Notes: generated by a model not told the origin, from the letters alone. A stretch of DNA of 45,433 nucleotides from Mesorhizobium neociceri (GCF_013520985.1 NZ_JACDTY010000035.1:1-45433), one strand, 5' to 3'. Numbered from the stretch's first letter, positions 1 to 9,432 are shown. Made by a program: numbers and translations.

Positions 1-1459
1 TGCCGCGCACCTTGTTGATGTTGACCAGCGTATCGGTGTCGCCGAATCCGTCGGTCGCGCTGTTCGCCGCTTGGCCTCCTTGCGCTTCATCCGAAAGGTT
101 CACGGTGACGCCGCTGCTGCCGCCGTGGCCGGCATCTGAATTGTAGTAGACCCACGAATCGCCCGAACCGCCGACGATAGTGTCGTTACCGCCCATTCCC
201 CGGAAGCCCTCATAACCTTCGCCAGAGTTCTTTCCTATGAGGGTGTCGTCCTGATCGTTGCCCCAAACATCCGAAATCGAGACCAGCGTGTCGACGTCGC
301 CATAGGTGTCTGTGGCCGTTCCCTCGGCCAGGTTCACTGTAACGGCACCGCCACCTCCTTCGTCGATGTAGGCGGCGGCATCACCGTCTTGTCCGCCTCC
401 GATCAGCAAATCGTTGCCGCTTCCGCCGATCAGCCAGTCGCTTCCACCGCCACCATCGAGTACGTCATCGCCGGCCCTCCCATCGAGAAGGTCGTCTCCG
501 CCGTCGCCCCCGAGTTCGTTCTCTCCAGCATCGCCGGTAAGAATGTCGCCAAACATGGTGCCGCGAACGTCTTCAATACCTGTCAACGTGTCGGTGTCGC
601 CGAATCCGTCGACAGCGCTGCCTGTGCCCAGATCGACGGTTACCCCCTGGTTGCCGCCGTACCGCGCGTCTTGGCTGTAATCCGCCATGTCGCGGCCGCC
701 GCCGCCATCGATCAAATCGTCGCCAGCAATACCCCGGATTCTGTTGTCCCCGTCGTCGCCAGTGAGTGAATCGTCACCGAGGCTTCCTCGGATCCGCTCA
801 ATACCGATGAGTGTGTCGGTGGACGTGCCATCCCCATAGACCTCCACCGCCGTGCCGGCGGCCAGGTTCACAGTCACAGAGATGAGATTCTGGTCATTGG
901 TATAGTGCGCTTCGTCGCTGCCGCCGCGTCCGTCGACGATGTCGTCGCCGCGGAAGGAACGGATAATGTTGTCTTCGTCATCGCCCAGAAGCGTGTCCGC
1001 GAGATCGGAGCCGGCGATGCCGGAAATGCTGGTCAGCGTATCGGCGTCACCGAAGGTGTCCGTCGCGGTCCCGGCAGCCAGATCGACGGCAACCCCCAGC
1101 AGGCCACCCTCACCAGCATACCAGACGTCGTCGAAATCGCCTTGGCCGTCAAAAGTGTCATTGCCTGCCCCGCCGTGGAACACGTCCGAACCATCGCCGC
1201 CGTGCATCGTGTCATCGCCGGCGCCGCCGTAAAGTTCGTCTTCGCCGTCGCCGCCCTCGATTGTGTCGCTGCCGTCGCCACCAGTCAGCGTGTCGTTGCC
1301 GCCAAGCCCAAGGATGGTGTCGTTGCCACCTTCCCCATTTATCTCGTCGTCACCGGTCTCGAGCGCCGGGTCCCCGCCATCGGGGCCGCCAGAGATGAAA
1401 TCGTCGTCCGCCGTACCGTTGATGATATCGTTGCCATTCGTTCCGAACTTGTCGGCCAT
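1..1459 (-). CDS. RTX-type calcium-binding repeat protein (partial, C-terminus outside window)
   Basis: Open on the minus strand from ATG at 1459 to the left edge (about 486 codons, no stop). The start is preceded by GGAGGG at good spacing. The protein begins MADKFGTNGNDIINGT and consists almost wholly of glycine/aspartate nonapeptides (GGxGxDxLx: GGNDTLTGGDGSDTIEGGDG and others), which bind calcium in a beta-roll. Interleaved is a second, longer module beginning VTVNLAxGTAxDxxGDxDTL and ending IxxVxG, seen five times. No enzymatic domain is visible in this part. Proteins of this kind normally leave the cell by a type I secretion system using a C-terminal signal, which would lie outside the window; no T1SS genes are visible here. 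The function (adhesin, S-layer-like or matrix protein) cannot be decided. Confidence 0.88.
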   Translation of the reverse strand, partial: MADKFGTNGNDIINGTADDDFISGGPDGGDPALETGDDEINGEGGNDTILGLGGNDTLTGGDGSDTIEGGDGEDELYGGAGDDTMHGGDGSDVFHGGAGNDTFDGQGDFDDVWYAGEGGLLGVAVDLAAGTATDTFGDADTLTSISGIAGSDLADTLLGDDEDNIIRSFRGDDIVDGRGGSDEAHYTNDQNLISVTVNLAAGTAVEVYGDGTSTDTLIGIERIRGSLGDDSLTGDDGDNRIRGIAGDDLIDGGGGRDMADYSQDARYGGNQGVTVDLGTGSAVDGFGDTDTLTGIEDVRGTMFGDILTGDAGENELGGDGGDDLLDGRAGDDVLDGGGGSDWLIGGSGNDLLIGGGQDGDAAAYIDEGGGGAVTVNLAEGTATDTYGDVDTLVSISDVWGNDQDDTLIGKNSGEGYEGFRGMGGNDTIVGGSGDSWVYYNSDAGHGGSSGVTVNLSDEAQGGQAANSATDGFGDTDTLVNINKVRG

Positions 1460-2060
1460 TTCACCCTCCTCAGAACGCAGTCAGAAATCGTTCATGGGAA
1501 CCTACGCGTGCAACGACCGAAGCGCGCTTTGCCCAAAAAGGGCAGGATCGCTTCCGCTTCTCTTCAGTCCGGGTGAAGGCGATCCCAAGCCGCCTGAAGC
1601 CGGTGTACAGAGTGTGCTGACGCTGGAGATGCTCATCCCGATGCTCAGAACTGGCATTCGCCATTGTTGTCCGGCCAAATTGCCGTTTGAATCGGCATAT
1701 TCCGGCTCTCAGCTGTGCTACGAAACCCCCATTTGGGTGGAGTCGGCCTAGTTCACAGTTGTTCTCGGCGATTGCAGGCGGGATCTTGAAACTTCGCAGC
1801 TAAGTCTTTGGCTGGATGTGGGACGCGTCGCGACCTTCAGCACCGCATCGAATCTCGCATTTAGACCAGCAAGCCAAAGTCTGCTGTTAAACGAACGGCG
1901 CTCTTTCCTTGCCGGATTCCCTCGTGGGTTTGTGCTCGGCTGAAAAAGTCCGGCTATACAACTTTCGTATATTAGAATATGCTCATCTAGGGGATTTGTA
2001 CGTGCGGTTTTGGGGAGGCGTGCCCATGGGAAAGGGTCGCCCAGCGTTTGGGTCGGGAGA
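1460..2060. other. Intergenic region between divergent RTX and luxR genes
   Basis: About 600 bases with no convincing gene; the reading frames here lack recognisable domains. It must hold the promoters of the leftward RTX gene and the rightward luxR-type gene. A near-perfect 16-base inverted repeat, GTATATTAGAATATGC (1967-1982), lies about 80 bases before the luxR ATG and could be an operator. Confidence 0.5.
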
Positions 2061-3209
2061 ATGGATGGCGTCTATGATGAGAAACGTGTTGCCTCAATAA
2101 GTAGCACGGTTGCGGAAGCAATTGATGCCGCCGCGTTCGGGGTGGTTTCCTGGGATGAGGTGCCGCGCGCAATGGGGGAAGCATTTCCCGGATCGTTGTG
2201 CTCGCTGCTGAATCACAATGTTGCCGAGAACAAACTAAATTTTCAGGCCGTCCACAACATAGACCCCGAGTATCTGAAATCGTATGCAGATCACTATGCC
2301 CGGTTAAATCCGTGGATACCGTTGTGGCAGGCCGTCGAGAGCGGAACGGTTCTGGTCGCCGAAGAAGATTGCCCGGCGCGTTTGTTCGCTGATACCGAAT
2401 TCTACAATGACTGGCTCCGTCCGCAGAAAGACATCGAGGCAGCAGTCGGCATAAAAATAGATGGCGGACCACGGGAAGTCATTCATCTCCCCATGCACTA
2501 TCCGCTCTCCAAGGCCGGCTCTTACGACTTGGCTGCGGCTGAAGTTCTCAGGCGGATACGAAGCAATCTGCGAAGATCGATCGATCTTGGACATTTGCTT
2601 AGGAAGCGAACTGAGCATGCTATGGCGGGAGCCGCCTTGGTCGAACGCGCCTGCTGCGCGGCATTGGTGATAGACAGCGACAGACGTCTCCGCGATGCGA
2701 ACCAGCAGGCTGTCGACATGCTTTCCACAGGTTCAGTGGCTGCAGTCCGCCACGGCGGCGTGTGCCTCTCCAATCCCCGCGCAGACCATCTTTTCCGCAA
2801 CGGAATTGCCGCGCTCTCCAAAGGATTGCCCATGAATTTGGGCCAAATTCCTTTCTGTATCGATGGCCGCTGGCAAGTTTCGCTCGCGCCGCTTCCCGCA
2901 TCGGCAGCTGTAAGCGGCATTCTGCCCCTTTTTCTCACCAGACCAATGGTTCTTGTCCTTATCCGCGATCTCGATGCTCGTCGCCGAGGCCCTGGGGACT
3001 TCTCGGCACTTGGCCTCCAGTACGGCCTGACCCGCTCCGAAATCATGTTTTGCGAGCGGTTGGCCAAAGGGGATTCCCTAGCGGAGACAGCCGGCATTCT
3101 CGGCATAAAACTTGAAACCGCTCGCGACCGGGTGAAATCGATATTCCACAAGACCGGAACGCATCGACAAGGCCAGCTTGTGGCGATGCTGAGCGTAGTC
3201 TTCATGTGA
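2061..3209 (+). CDS. LuxR-family helix-turn-helix transcriptional regulator
   Basis: A 382-residue regulator. The C-terminal 65 residues form a LuxR/GerE-type HTH (LTRSEIMFCERLAKGDSLAE followed by GIKLETARDRVKSIFHKTG). The N-terminal 300 residues are a sensory region without an obvious autoinducer-domain signature, of the type common in rhizobial LuxR regulators. The ATG at 2061 is chosen; GGGAGA directly abuts it, which is too close for an ideal ribosome site, so the in-frame TTG at 2010 with a longer leader remains possible. The gene ends 106 bases before the cyclase-STAND-WD40 gene on the same strand, so it may share a transcript with or regulate it. The ligand and target are unknown. Confidence 0.85.
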   Translation: MDGVYDEKRVASISSTVAEAIDAAAFGVVSWDEVPRAMGEAFPGSLCSLLNHNVAENKLNFQAVHNIDPEYLKSYADHYARLNPWIPLWQAVESGTVLVAEEDCPARLFADTEFYNDWLRPQKDIEAAVGIKIDGGPREVIHLPMHYPLSKAGSYDLAAAEVLRRIRSNLRRSIDLGHLLRKRTEHAMAGAALVERACCAALVIDSDRRLRDANQQAVDMLSTGSVAAVRHGGVCLSNPRADHLFRNGIAALSKGLPMNLGQIPFCIDGRWQVSLAPLPASAAVSGILPLFLTRPMVLVLIRDLDARRRGPGDFSALGLQYGLTRSEIMFCERLAKGDSLAETAGILGIKLETARDRVKSIFHKTGTHRQGQLVAMLSVVFM

Positions 3210-3315
3210 GACTGAATGTCAGAAAAGCCATTTGTTGACGGCCCGCGCACCAACGGTGCCTCTCTCCTCTTTTGGCGCCATTTCCATTAGGATGCTGCGA
3301 GATCGCCGGAAGGTA

Positions 3316-6300
3316 ATGACCCAGGATCGCGTTCATCGCAGAATGGCTACCATCCTCGCTGCCGACGCAGTTGGCTACAGCCGACTGGCAAGCAGAGACG
3401 AGGAAGGGACGCTTGCGACCCTGCGGGCCCATCGTCAAATCATCGACCGGCTGATCGAGCAACATGAGGGGCGGGTATTCGGGAGCGCTGGAGACAGCGT
3501 CATCGCCGAGTTTGCGAGCCCAGTCCAAGCGGTTCGGTGCGCTACCGAAATCCAACTCGAAGTCGACAAACAGAATGCTGAGCTTTCCGAGGCGAGCCGG
3601 CTGCGCTTTCGCATAGGCATAAATCTCGGCGACGTCGTTGTAGAGGGCGACAATCTCATGGGCGACGGCGTGAACGTTGCTGCCCGTCTGGAAGCGCTGT
3701 CACAACCGGGTGGAATGATCATTTCGGAAGCGGTCTACGCACAGGCCCGTGACAGGCTCTCGCTGGAATTCGTCGATCTTGGCGAGCACAAGGTGAAGAA
3801 CATCGCCCGGCCTGTACACGCTTATCGCGTGCCGCTCGTCTCGGAGGAGCAGGTCACGTCGCCCTTTCGAGGCCTCAAGCCCTTCGAGTTCGAAAACGCT
3901 GACCTTTTCTTCGGCCGAACCCACGCGATTGCCGACTGCATTGAGCGCCTTGAGCAGCAGGCTGCCAAAGGCAAGGCATTCCTGCTCATTTATGGCATGA
4001 GTGGCTCCGGCAAGTCCTCGCTCCTCCGAGCAGGGCTGCTGCCTTTCATCACTCGGCCGGGCGCAGTGGCAGGCATCGATTTTTGGCGCCGCTGTCTGGT
4101 TCGCCCGTCGGAGGGTCCTGATCCGGTCACATCACTGACTGCGGGGCTACTAGCCGAAGGCGCCTTCCCTGAGCTTGCGTGTGAACCGGCAGCGTTGGCT
4201 CAACTCTGTCGGAGTTCGCCTGATCGAGCTCTGGCGCTCATACGCCAGGCCCACGCCAAAGCTGCTGCCGCAGCGGGTTCGGTCCCTACTAAGCTGCGTC
4301 TGATAGTTGCCCTCGATCAGATGGAGGAGTTGTTCACGACGGAAAAGGACCCGCCGTCGCGCGAAGTGCTGGTGCGGCTCCTCGCGGCACTCGCTGGCAG
4401 TGGACTGGCTTGGGTGATTGCGACGATCCGATCGGATTTCTTTCACCGTTGCGGCGAAGTCCCCGGTTTCTCGGGGCTGAAGGATGGGCTCGGCAGCTAC
4501 GAGCTCTTGCCGCCATCCGGCCCTGAGATCGCCGAGATTATCCGCGAGCCGGCCCGCGCAGCCGGGCTCCGCTTTGGCGAGAGTGCCGATCGAGGACGGC
4601 TCGACGATGTGTTGCAGGATGCGGCAGCAGCCGATCCCGGATCCTTGCCGCTTCTCGAATTTGTGCTCGACGCTCTGTACGAGGCGGGGCGAGAGCGCCG
4701 GGTCCTCACTTTTGCTGCGTATCGGGCCCTAGGCGGTCTCGAAGGGGCGATCGCGCGCCGTGCCGACGAAGTCGTCGACGCGCTCCCGCCGGACATCCAG
4801 GAGGAGCTGCCAGTCGTGTTGCGTGCCCTTACCACGGTGCGCCCGGGTGATGGAGCAGTTGCAGCACGTCCGGCCTTGCGCGCCCAAGTCACAGGCACAC
4901 CTCAACGATTGGTTCTCATTGAGGCGTTGATTGCAGCTCGCCTGCTCGTCAGCGACGAGGATGCCGCAGGCCACGTCTTTACTCGCGTGGCGCACGAAGC
5001 CTTGTTGAGCCGGTGGCCGCGCGCTGGCGACATTGTCAACGCAAACCGGAGCTTCCTTGAGACACGGGCTCGGCTCATGGCTGACGCCCAACGATGGCAT
5101 TCTGATAACAGGAATCAGGAACTTCTCTTGCCATACGGCAAGCGTCTCGCCGAAGGCGAGGAACTGCTGCTGTCGAGACGAGAAGAAGTTGACCACCAAG
5201 TCATCGAATACATCGAGGCGTCTTCGCGTGCCCAGAATGAGAGAGAGGAGAAGGACCGGCAGGCGGAGCGGGCACTGATTGAGGCCGCCGAAGCAGCAAA
5301 GCGCGAACGCCTAGAGCGCGAGGCCGAACGCCGCAGCCTTGCGGCCGCGGCGGCGAGCCGGCTCGCTCGACGCACGCGCTATGCCGCGATCGTGGCGACG
5401 GCGTTGGCTCTCTTGGCTGGCGTGGGCGCGTTCCTCGGGTTCAAAGGACAACAGGAAGCTACCCGGCAAGCGGAGTTGGCGGAACAGAGCGCGGACAAGG
5501 CGAGGTCGGCTGAAAAGGAAGCCCTCGCGGCGCGCGACCAGGCGCTCAGCAACCAGTCTCTTTCGCTTTCGTTCCTTTCGCAGCAAACCGCGGCGAGCGG
5601 CGATACGGAGACCGCGATCCTGTTGGCGGTAGAGGCGTTGCCGAAGAGTGGATCGGGGCCTGTGCGGCCGTATCTGTTTGAAGCAGAGGCCGCACTTTTC
5701 AACGCTCTGTTGGCGCACCGCCAGACAGCGGTCTTCAAACACGACGCCGGAGTGACGCAGGCAGCCTTCAATCGGACCGGCGATCGCATTGTCACTGCAT
5801 CCTACGACAGGACCGCGCGCATTTGGGATGCCTCGAAAGGTACCGAGATTGCCGTCTTGAAGGGCCATGGGGGACCCGTGGAGAGAGCCGAATTTAGTCC
5901 GGACGGACGCTTGGTCATCACGGCCGCACGGGACGGCACCGCGAGGATCTGGGATGCTGATTCTGGTGCGCAGCGTGCTGTGCTTGAGCCAGTCGGCGAT
6001 TTTCCAACGGCTATGTTCGATCCGAGCGGCGAGCGGGTGCTCACCGCCGGAGGAAACAGTCAGGCGTTACTCTGGGATGCCCGGACGGGAGTGAAACTTC
6101 TGAGTTTCGTAGCCAAAACCGGCCCCGCCACCAATGAGGTTGGAGGAGATGCGTTGGCCGACTTCAACCCGGATGGTCGCAGCTTTGCGACCTCGCGACA
6201 TAGGAAGGTTTTCGTCTGGAATGCCGCGGATGGCGCTTTGATCCATGAATGGAACGTTGACAATACGCCATCCACGCTGACATTCAGCCCGGACGGAAGC

Positions 6301-7911
6301 CGACTGCTGTTAGGCTCGTGGATCGCACATCACAGTTCCCCCGCTCTTTGGGACGCAGGGAATGGAACCGAGATCGCCAGTCTGGCCGGCCACAAGAGCG
6401 ACACCCAACTGCAGGGTGTCATCTTCAGTCACGACGGCCGCCGGATTGCAACAGTCTCGCTCGATGGCAGCGCGCGGATCTGGGACGGCAAGTCGGGGAT
6501 CTTGCTTGACGTGCTCGGCCAAGAGACCCCGAACTTGAATCTGACTGACAGAGGTCACTATGACCCCGACAAGGAAATGAACAGCGCTTTCAGCCCCGAC
6601 GATCGCCTCTTGGCCACCGCTTCCATCGACGGTCCGATACGCATCTGGGATGTCGGTCGAGCGTCGCTATTCACGACCATTACCGGCCATGATGCCTTGA
6701 TCGAGCATCTTGAGTTCGATCCGGTCGACAGCAATATACTTCTCACGGCGTCGCACGATGGGACCGCCCGGCTCTGGGAAATGAACGGAATTCTGACGAC
6801 CGATCTACGGCACGAGCATCCGCCAACCTTTGCGGTGTTCAGTCCTGACAGTGTGCATCTTCTGACTGGTGGCGGGGACGCCAAAGTTCACCTTTGGGAT
6901 GTCACGACCGAACGCGAGATTGCCAAGTTCGACACAGGCGAGATCGTCCACGGTGCGACATACAGCCCCGACGGAACTCGGGTCGCAACTGTATCTCTCG
7001 CAGGCCGAGTTTTGGTCTGGGACGTGGCGAGCAAACGCCAGCTCGCGGAAATCAAATCGCCCATTGGGCTACGTCATATTCAGTTCAGCCCGGCGGGAGA
7101 CCTTTTGGCGGCCGGTTCGGGCCGCGGTTTTGCCCGGTTGTGGGATGCGGCGAGTGGCGCCGAAGTCGCAACGATCGCTACGAGCGAGACGCTACCGCAG
7201 GTTGTTTTCAACCGAGATGGCAATCTCGTCTTTGCTGCGACCGGCAGCGCGGGACACTTGGTGAAACCCGACGGGACCGAACTGAAGAAACTGGTCGGGC
7301 ATGAGCGTCCAATCACAGGGGCCGCATTCAGTCCGGATGGCCAACTGGTTGCCACAGCTTCGCTCGACCACACGGCGCGGATCTGGTCGGTCAAGGACGG
7401 AAGCACTGTCGCGATACTGAAAGGGCACAGCGATGAGCTGACGACAGTGTCCTTCAGCCAGGACGGGCTGTCCGCGCTGACAGCCTCACGCGACGGCACG
7501 GTGCGAATCTGGGGCGTTCCGGACGGAACGGAAAGAACAGTTCTCAGGGGGCACAGCGGCGGAGTGAATAGTGCGCAACTCAGTGCCAATGGCCTTTATG
7601 TCGTGACGGCCTCATTCGAGGATCGCACAGTCCGTCTCTGGGCAGTTCAATCGGGGCGCCAGATGGCGGTACTTTTCAGTCCGGACGAGGAGAACAAGCG
7701 GCCAGCACTGACGCGGGCGGCCTTTAATTCGGATGGAACCAGGGTCGTGATCGTGTCCTTTAAGCGAGATCCTCGAGTCATTCGCGTTTCTCCGACACCC
7801 CAGGAACTCATCGATTTCGCGAAGCAAACCGTTCCACGCGAACTGACCGCGTGCGAACGGCGTCGCTTCTTCCTTCCCGTCGAAGGCAACGTTAGCGATT
7901 GTCCAAGCTGA
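3316..7911 (+). CDS. Class III nucleotide cyclase - STAND NTPase - transmembrane - WD40 repeat fusion protein
   Basis: A 1531-residue signalling protein. Residues about 10-175 are a class III cyclase homology domain, with metal-binding Asp17 (ILAADAVGYS) and Asp60 (AGDSVIAEF) and transition-state residues Asn120 and Arg124 (GVNVAARLE). The two base-selecting positions usually Lys and Asp are Gly56 and Asn113, so the substrate is uncertain. A STAND-type NTPase follows, with Walker A GMSGSGKSS at 227-235 and Walker B around LIVALDQMEE with Asp334. A charged coiled region leads to one membrane helix at about 689-710. From about 805 to 1500 there are 14 recognisable WD40 blades plus a degenerate one, enough for two propellers. 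The ATG at 3316 behind GGAAGG is preferred over the upstream in-frame TTG at 3232. It probably senses a signal through the propellers and gates the cyclase; this is inference. Confidence 0.9.
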   Translation: MTQDRVHRRMATILAADAVGYSRLASRDEEGTLATLRAHRQIIDRLIEQHEGRVFGSAGDSVIAEFASPVQAVRCATEIQLEVDKQNAELSEASRLRFRIGINLGDVVVEGDNLMGDGVNVAARLEALSQPGGMIISEAVYAQARDRLSLEFVDLGEHKVKNIARPVHAYRVPLVSEEQVTSPFRGLKPFEFENADLFFGRTHAIADCIERLEQQAAKGKAFLLIYGMSGSGKSSLLRAGLLPFITRPGAVAGIDFWRRCLVRPSEGPDPVTSLTAGLLAEGAFPELACEPAALAQLCRSSPDRALALIRQAHAKAAAAAGSVPTKLRLIVALDQMEELFTTEKDPPSREVLVRLLAALAGSGLAWVIATIRSDFFHRCGEVPGFSGLKDGLGSYELLPPSGPEIAEIIREPARAAGLRFGESADRGRLDDVLQDAAAADPGSLPLLEFVLDALYEAGRERRVLTFAAYRALGGLEGAIARRADEVVDALPPDIQEELPVVLRALTTVRPGDGAVAARPALRAQVTGTPQRLVLIEALIAARLLVSDEDAAGHVFTRVAHEALLSRWPRAGDIVNANRSFLETRARLMADAQRWHSDNRNQELLLPYGKRLAEGEELLLSRREEVDHQVIEYIEASSRAQNEREEKDRQAERALIEAAEAAKRERLEREAERRSLAAAAASRLARRTRYAAIVATALALLAGVGAFLGFKGQQEATRQAELAEQSADKARSAEKEALAARDQALSNQSLSLSFLSQQTAASGDTETAILLAVEALPKSGSGPVRPYLFEAEAALFNALLAHRQTAVFKHDAGVTQAAFNRTGDRIVTASYDRTARIWDASKGTEIAVLKGHGGPVERAEFSPDGRLVITAARDGTARIWDADSGAQRAVLEPVGDFPTAMFDPSGERVLTAGGNSQALLWDARTGVKLLSFVAKTGPATNEVGGDALADFNPDGRSFATSRHRKVFVWNAADGALIHEWNVDNTPSTLTFSPDGSRLLLGSWIAHHSSPALWDAGNGTEIASLAGHKSDTQLQGVIFSHDGRRIATVSLDGSARIWDGKSGILLDVLGQETPNLNLTDRGHYDPDKEMNSAFSPDDRLLATASIDGPIRIWDVGRASLFTTITGHDALIEHLEFDPVDSNILLTASHDGTARLWEMNGILTTDLRHEHPPTFAVFSPDSVHLLTGGGDAKVHLWDVTTEREIAKFDTGEIVHGATYSPDGTRVATVSLAGRVLVWDVASKRQLAEIKSPIGLRHIQFSPAGDLLAAGSGRGFARLWDAASGAEVATIATSETLPQVVFNRDGNLVFAATGSAGHLVKPDGTELKKLVGHERPITGAAFSPDGQLVATASLDHTARIWSVKDGSTVAILKGHSDELTTVSFSQDGLSALTASRDGTVRIWGVPDGTERTVLRGHSGGVNSAQLSANGLYVVTASFEDRTVRLWAVQSGRQMAVLFSPDEENKRPALTRAAFNSDGTRVVIVSFKRDPRVIRVSPTPQELIDFAKQTVPRELTACERRRFFLPVEGNVSDCPS

Positions 7912-8238
7912 TGTCGCCCAACGCTCATGGCTGGTAGCGTTACCTCGACGGCCGCGCTCTGGCCCATCGCCGTAGTCTCAAAGGCGCGTATTGGATCTCA
8001 TAGCGATCATCATTGAGCCGTTCGCAGCCGACTGCATTTGGCGTAGCCGCGACCTCGAGAATGGTCGCCACCAATGTCTGCTATCAGGCAGTGGCAACAG
8101 TCGCCGCAATGTCGGATATTAGGCGCAGAGCGGTCTGCCTCTTCGCCCGTGGCAAGGAGCCCGGTGACGCACCGGAGTCGGCGGATTTATCTGCCGACTG
8201 CCGTTCCCACCTCCGTGGTCGCGAAAGCGAACCGTTCC
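7912..8238. other. Intergenic region
   Basis: Lies between the convergent cyclase and glyoxalase-like genes. I see no gene with a recognisable family. It contains one copy of the dispersed repeat annotated at 8073. Confidence 0.5.
8073..8130. repeat. Dispersed intergenic repeat, copy A (partial)
   Basis: Begins AATGTCTGC and continues TATCAGGCAGTGGCAA. The same 5' sequence recurs at 11608, 25059 and 40222. It lies 162 bases after the stop of the first cyclase gene. No matching right end is obvious, so this is probably a partial copy. Confidence 0.5.
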
Positions 8239-8622
8239 TTATGGGGCTTCGTAGAGTTCCAACGGCAATCCATCTGGGTCGCTGAAAAAGGTAAACCGTT
8301 GGTCTGTATATGGGTCGATCCGGATCGGCTCAACGGCGACGCCGGCGGCTTCCAGGCGCATAATTACGGGATCAAGATTCGTCACGGCAAATGCCAGATG
8401 TCTCAGGCCTGTCGCCTCTGGATGGGACGGCCGCATCGCTGGTGCAGGCAAGGAGAACAATTCCAGCTGGACCGAGCCGATCCGCAGATCCGCCTTCCAT
8501 GACTGCCGCTCTTCCCGATAGACCTCCCGGATCAGATCGAGACCGAGGAGTTCGACGTAGAACCGTCGCGACCGCTCGTAGTCAGTGCAGATGAGCGCGA
8601 CGTGGTGAATGGCGTTCAGCAT
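8239..8622 (-). CDS. VOC-family metalloprotein, YaeR/glyoxalase I-like
   Basis: A 127-residue single-domain vicinal-oxygen-chelate protein (MLNAIHHVALICTDYERSRR at the start). The expected metal-ligand pattern of the family is visible: His near residue 7, Glu in LELFSLP, His in GLRHLAF and Glu in the terminal LPLELYE. Length and sequence fit the YaeR/SMU1112c-like group rather than classical glyoxalase I. The reaction is not established for this group. The reading frame is open upstream to 8799, but that extension (rich in Arg, Tyr and Trp with no conservation pattern) is not part of the fold, so the ATG at 8622 is chosen; its ribosome site is weak. It stands alone, 192 bases from the integrase on the same strand. 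Confidence 0.85.
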   Translation of the reverse strand: MLNAIHHVALICTDYERSRRFYVELLGLDLIREVYREERQSWKADLRIGSVQLELFSLPAPAMRPSHPEATGLRHLAFAVTNLDPVIMRLEAAGVAVEPIRIDPYTDQRFTFFSDPDGLPLELYEAP

Positions 8623-8814
8623 GCCACGAACTTTAGCCAAGCTGGGATTTAAGGCCAAGGTCACCATCGGGTATGCGGCATGATGTTGCCGCCAGAGCGC
8701 AAACAAGTCCGTATTTCGGCTGGCCTCGCGATAGGCGCCCAAACCCAGCCCCATAATTGGGCGGTAGCGTTTCAAAAATGGTGGCCTCTCGGCGGACAAG
8801 AGAGGCCACCATGT

Positions 8815-9432
8815 TCATGTCTCAGTTCCCTCGGCTAGCGTGAGCTCGTCCTCGACTTCCACACCGAGATATCGAACCGTATTCTCGATCTTGGTGTGGC
8901 CAAGCAGGATCTGAACCGCCCCGAGGTTGCCTGTTGCCTTGTAGATGATTGATGCCTTGGTTCGTCGGAGCGAATGTGTGCCGTATTCTTCACGCCGCAG
9001 ACCGATCGCCGAAACCCATTCGTCAACCAGTCGGGCGTACTGCCTCGTACTCATTGGGACCGAACGATCAATCCTGCTTGGGAAGGCATAGTCGTCGATA
9101 GTTCCACCACGCCGCTCAAGCCATGCGAGCAAACTGGCACGGGCGTCAGTCATAAGCTCAAACTGAACAGGCCGACCTGTTTTTTGCTGCACAACCATTG
9201 CACGCGTGCGTATTTCGGGACCGACGGCCAACGTGCCGAGATCGCGACCACGCAGTTTGCTGTCGATTGCGAGATCGAAGAGGGCGCGATCACGTAGCCG
9301 AGCTTCGCGATCCAAGAAAAAGCGGATGGCCCATACCTGTCTCGGTTTCAGTGCTCGTTTCGCTCCGACCTTCCTTCCTGCGTTCCAAGCGCATTGCTCA
9401 TGCGCTCCTGGATCGTACTGTGAAAGTCCCAT
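8815..9432 (-). CDS. Small tyrosine recombinase (site-specific integrase)
   Basis: A 205-residue protein made of little more than the catalytic domain of a phage-integrase-type tyrosine recombinase. The full catalytic set can be placed: Arg61 (SKLRGRDL), Lys84 (QQKTGRP), His153-x-x-Arg156 (THSLRR), His179 (LLGHT) and Tyr188 (TVRYLG). It should cut and rejoin DNA through a 3'-phosphotyrosine. The arm-binding domain of larger integrases is missing, as is usual for this short rhizobial family. The ATG at 9432 has AAGGAG seven bases upstream; the open frame further upstream is not used. No complete mobile element surrounds it, but an excisionase-like remnant lies 2.3 kb away at 11698, so it may be a relic of an element or an orphan. 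Confidence 0.87.
   Translation of the reverse strand: MGLSQYDPGAHEQCAWNAGRKVGAKRALKPRQVWAIRFFLDREARLRDRALFDLAIDSKLRGRDLGTLAVGPEIRTRAMVVQQKTGRPVQFELMTDARASLLAWLERRGGTIDDYAFPSRIDRSVPMSTRQYARLVDEWVSAIGLRREEYGTHSLRRTKASIIYKATGNLGAVQILLGHTKIENTVRYLGVEVEDELTLAEGTET

Noticed and set aside
389..1751. Several long plus-strand frames and a minus-strand frame in other phases (389-1751)
   Set aside because: They are antisense or out-of-frame shadows of the Gly/Asp-rich RTX repeat gene, with repetitive low-complexity composition.
3316..7911. Pycsar or CBASS-type anti-phage system
   Set aside because: No membrane, TIR or nuclease effector gene lies beside the cyclase, and the length and STAND-WD40 tail differ from PycC.
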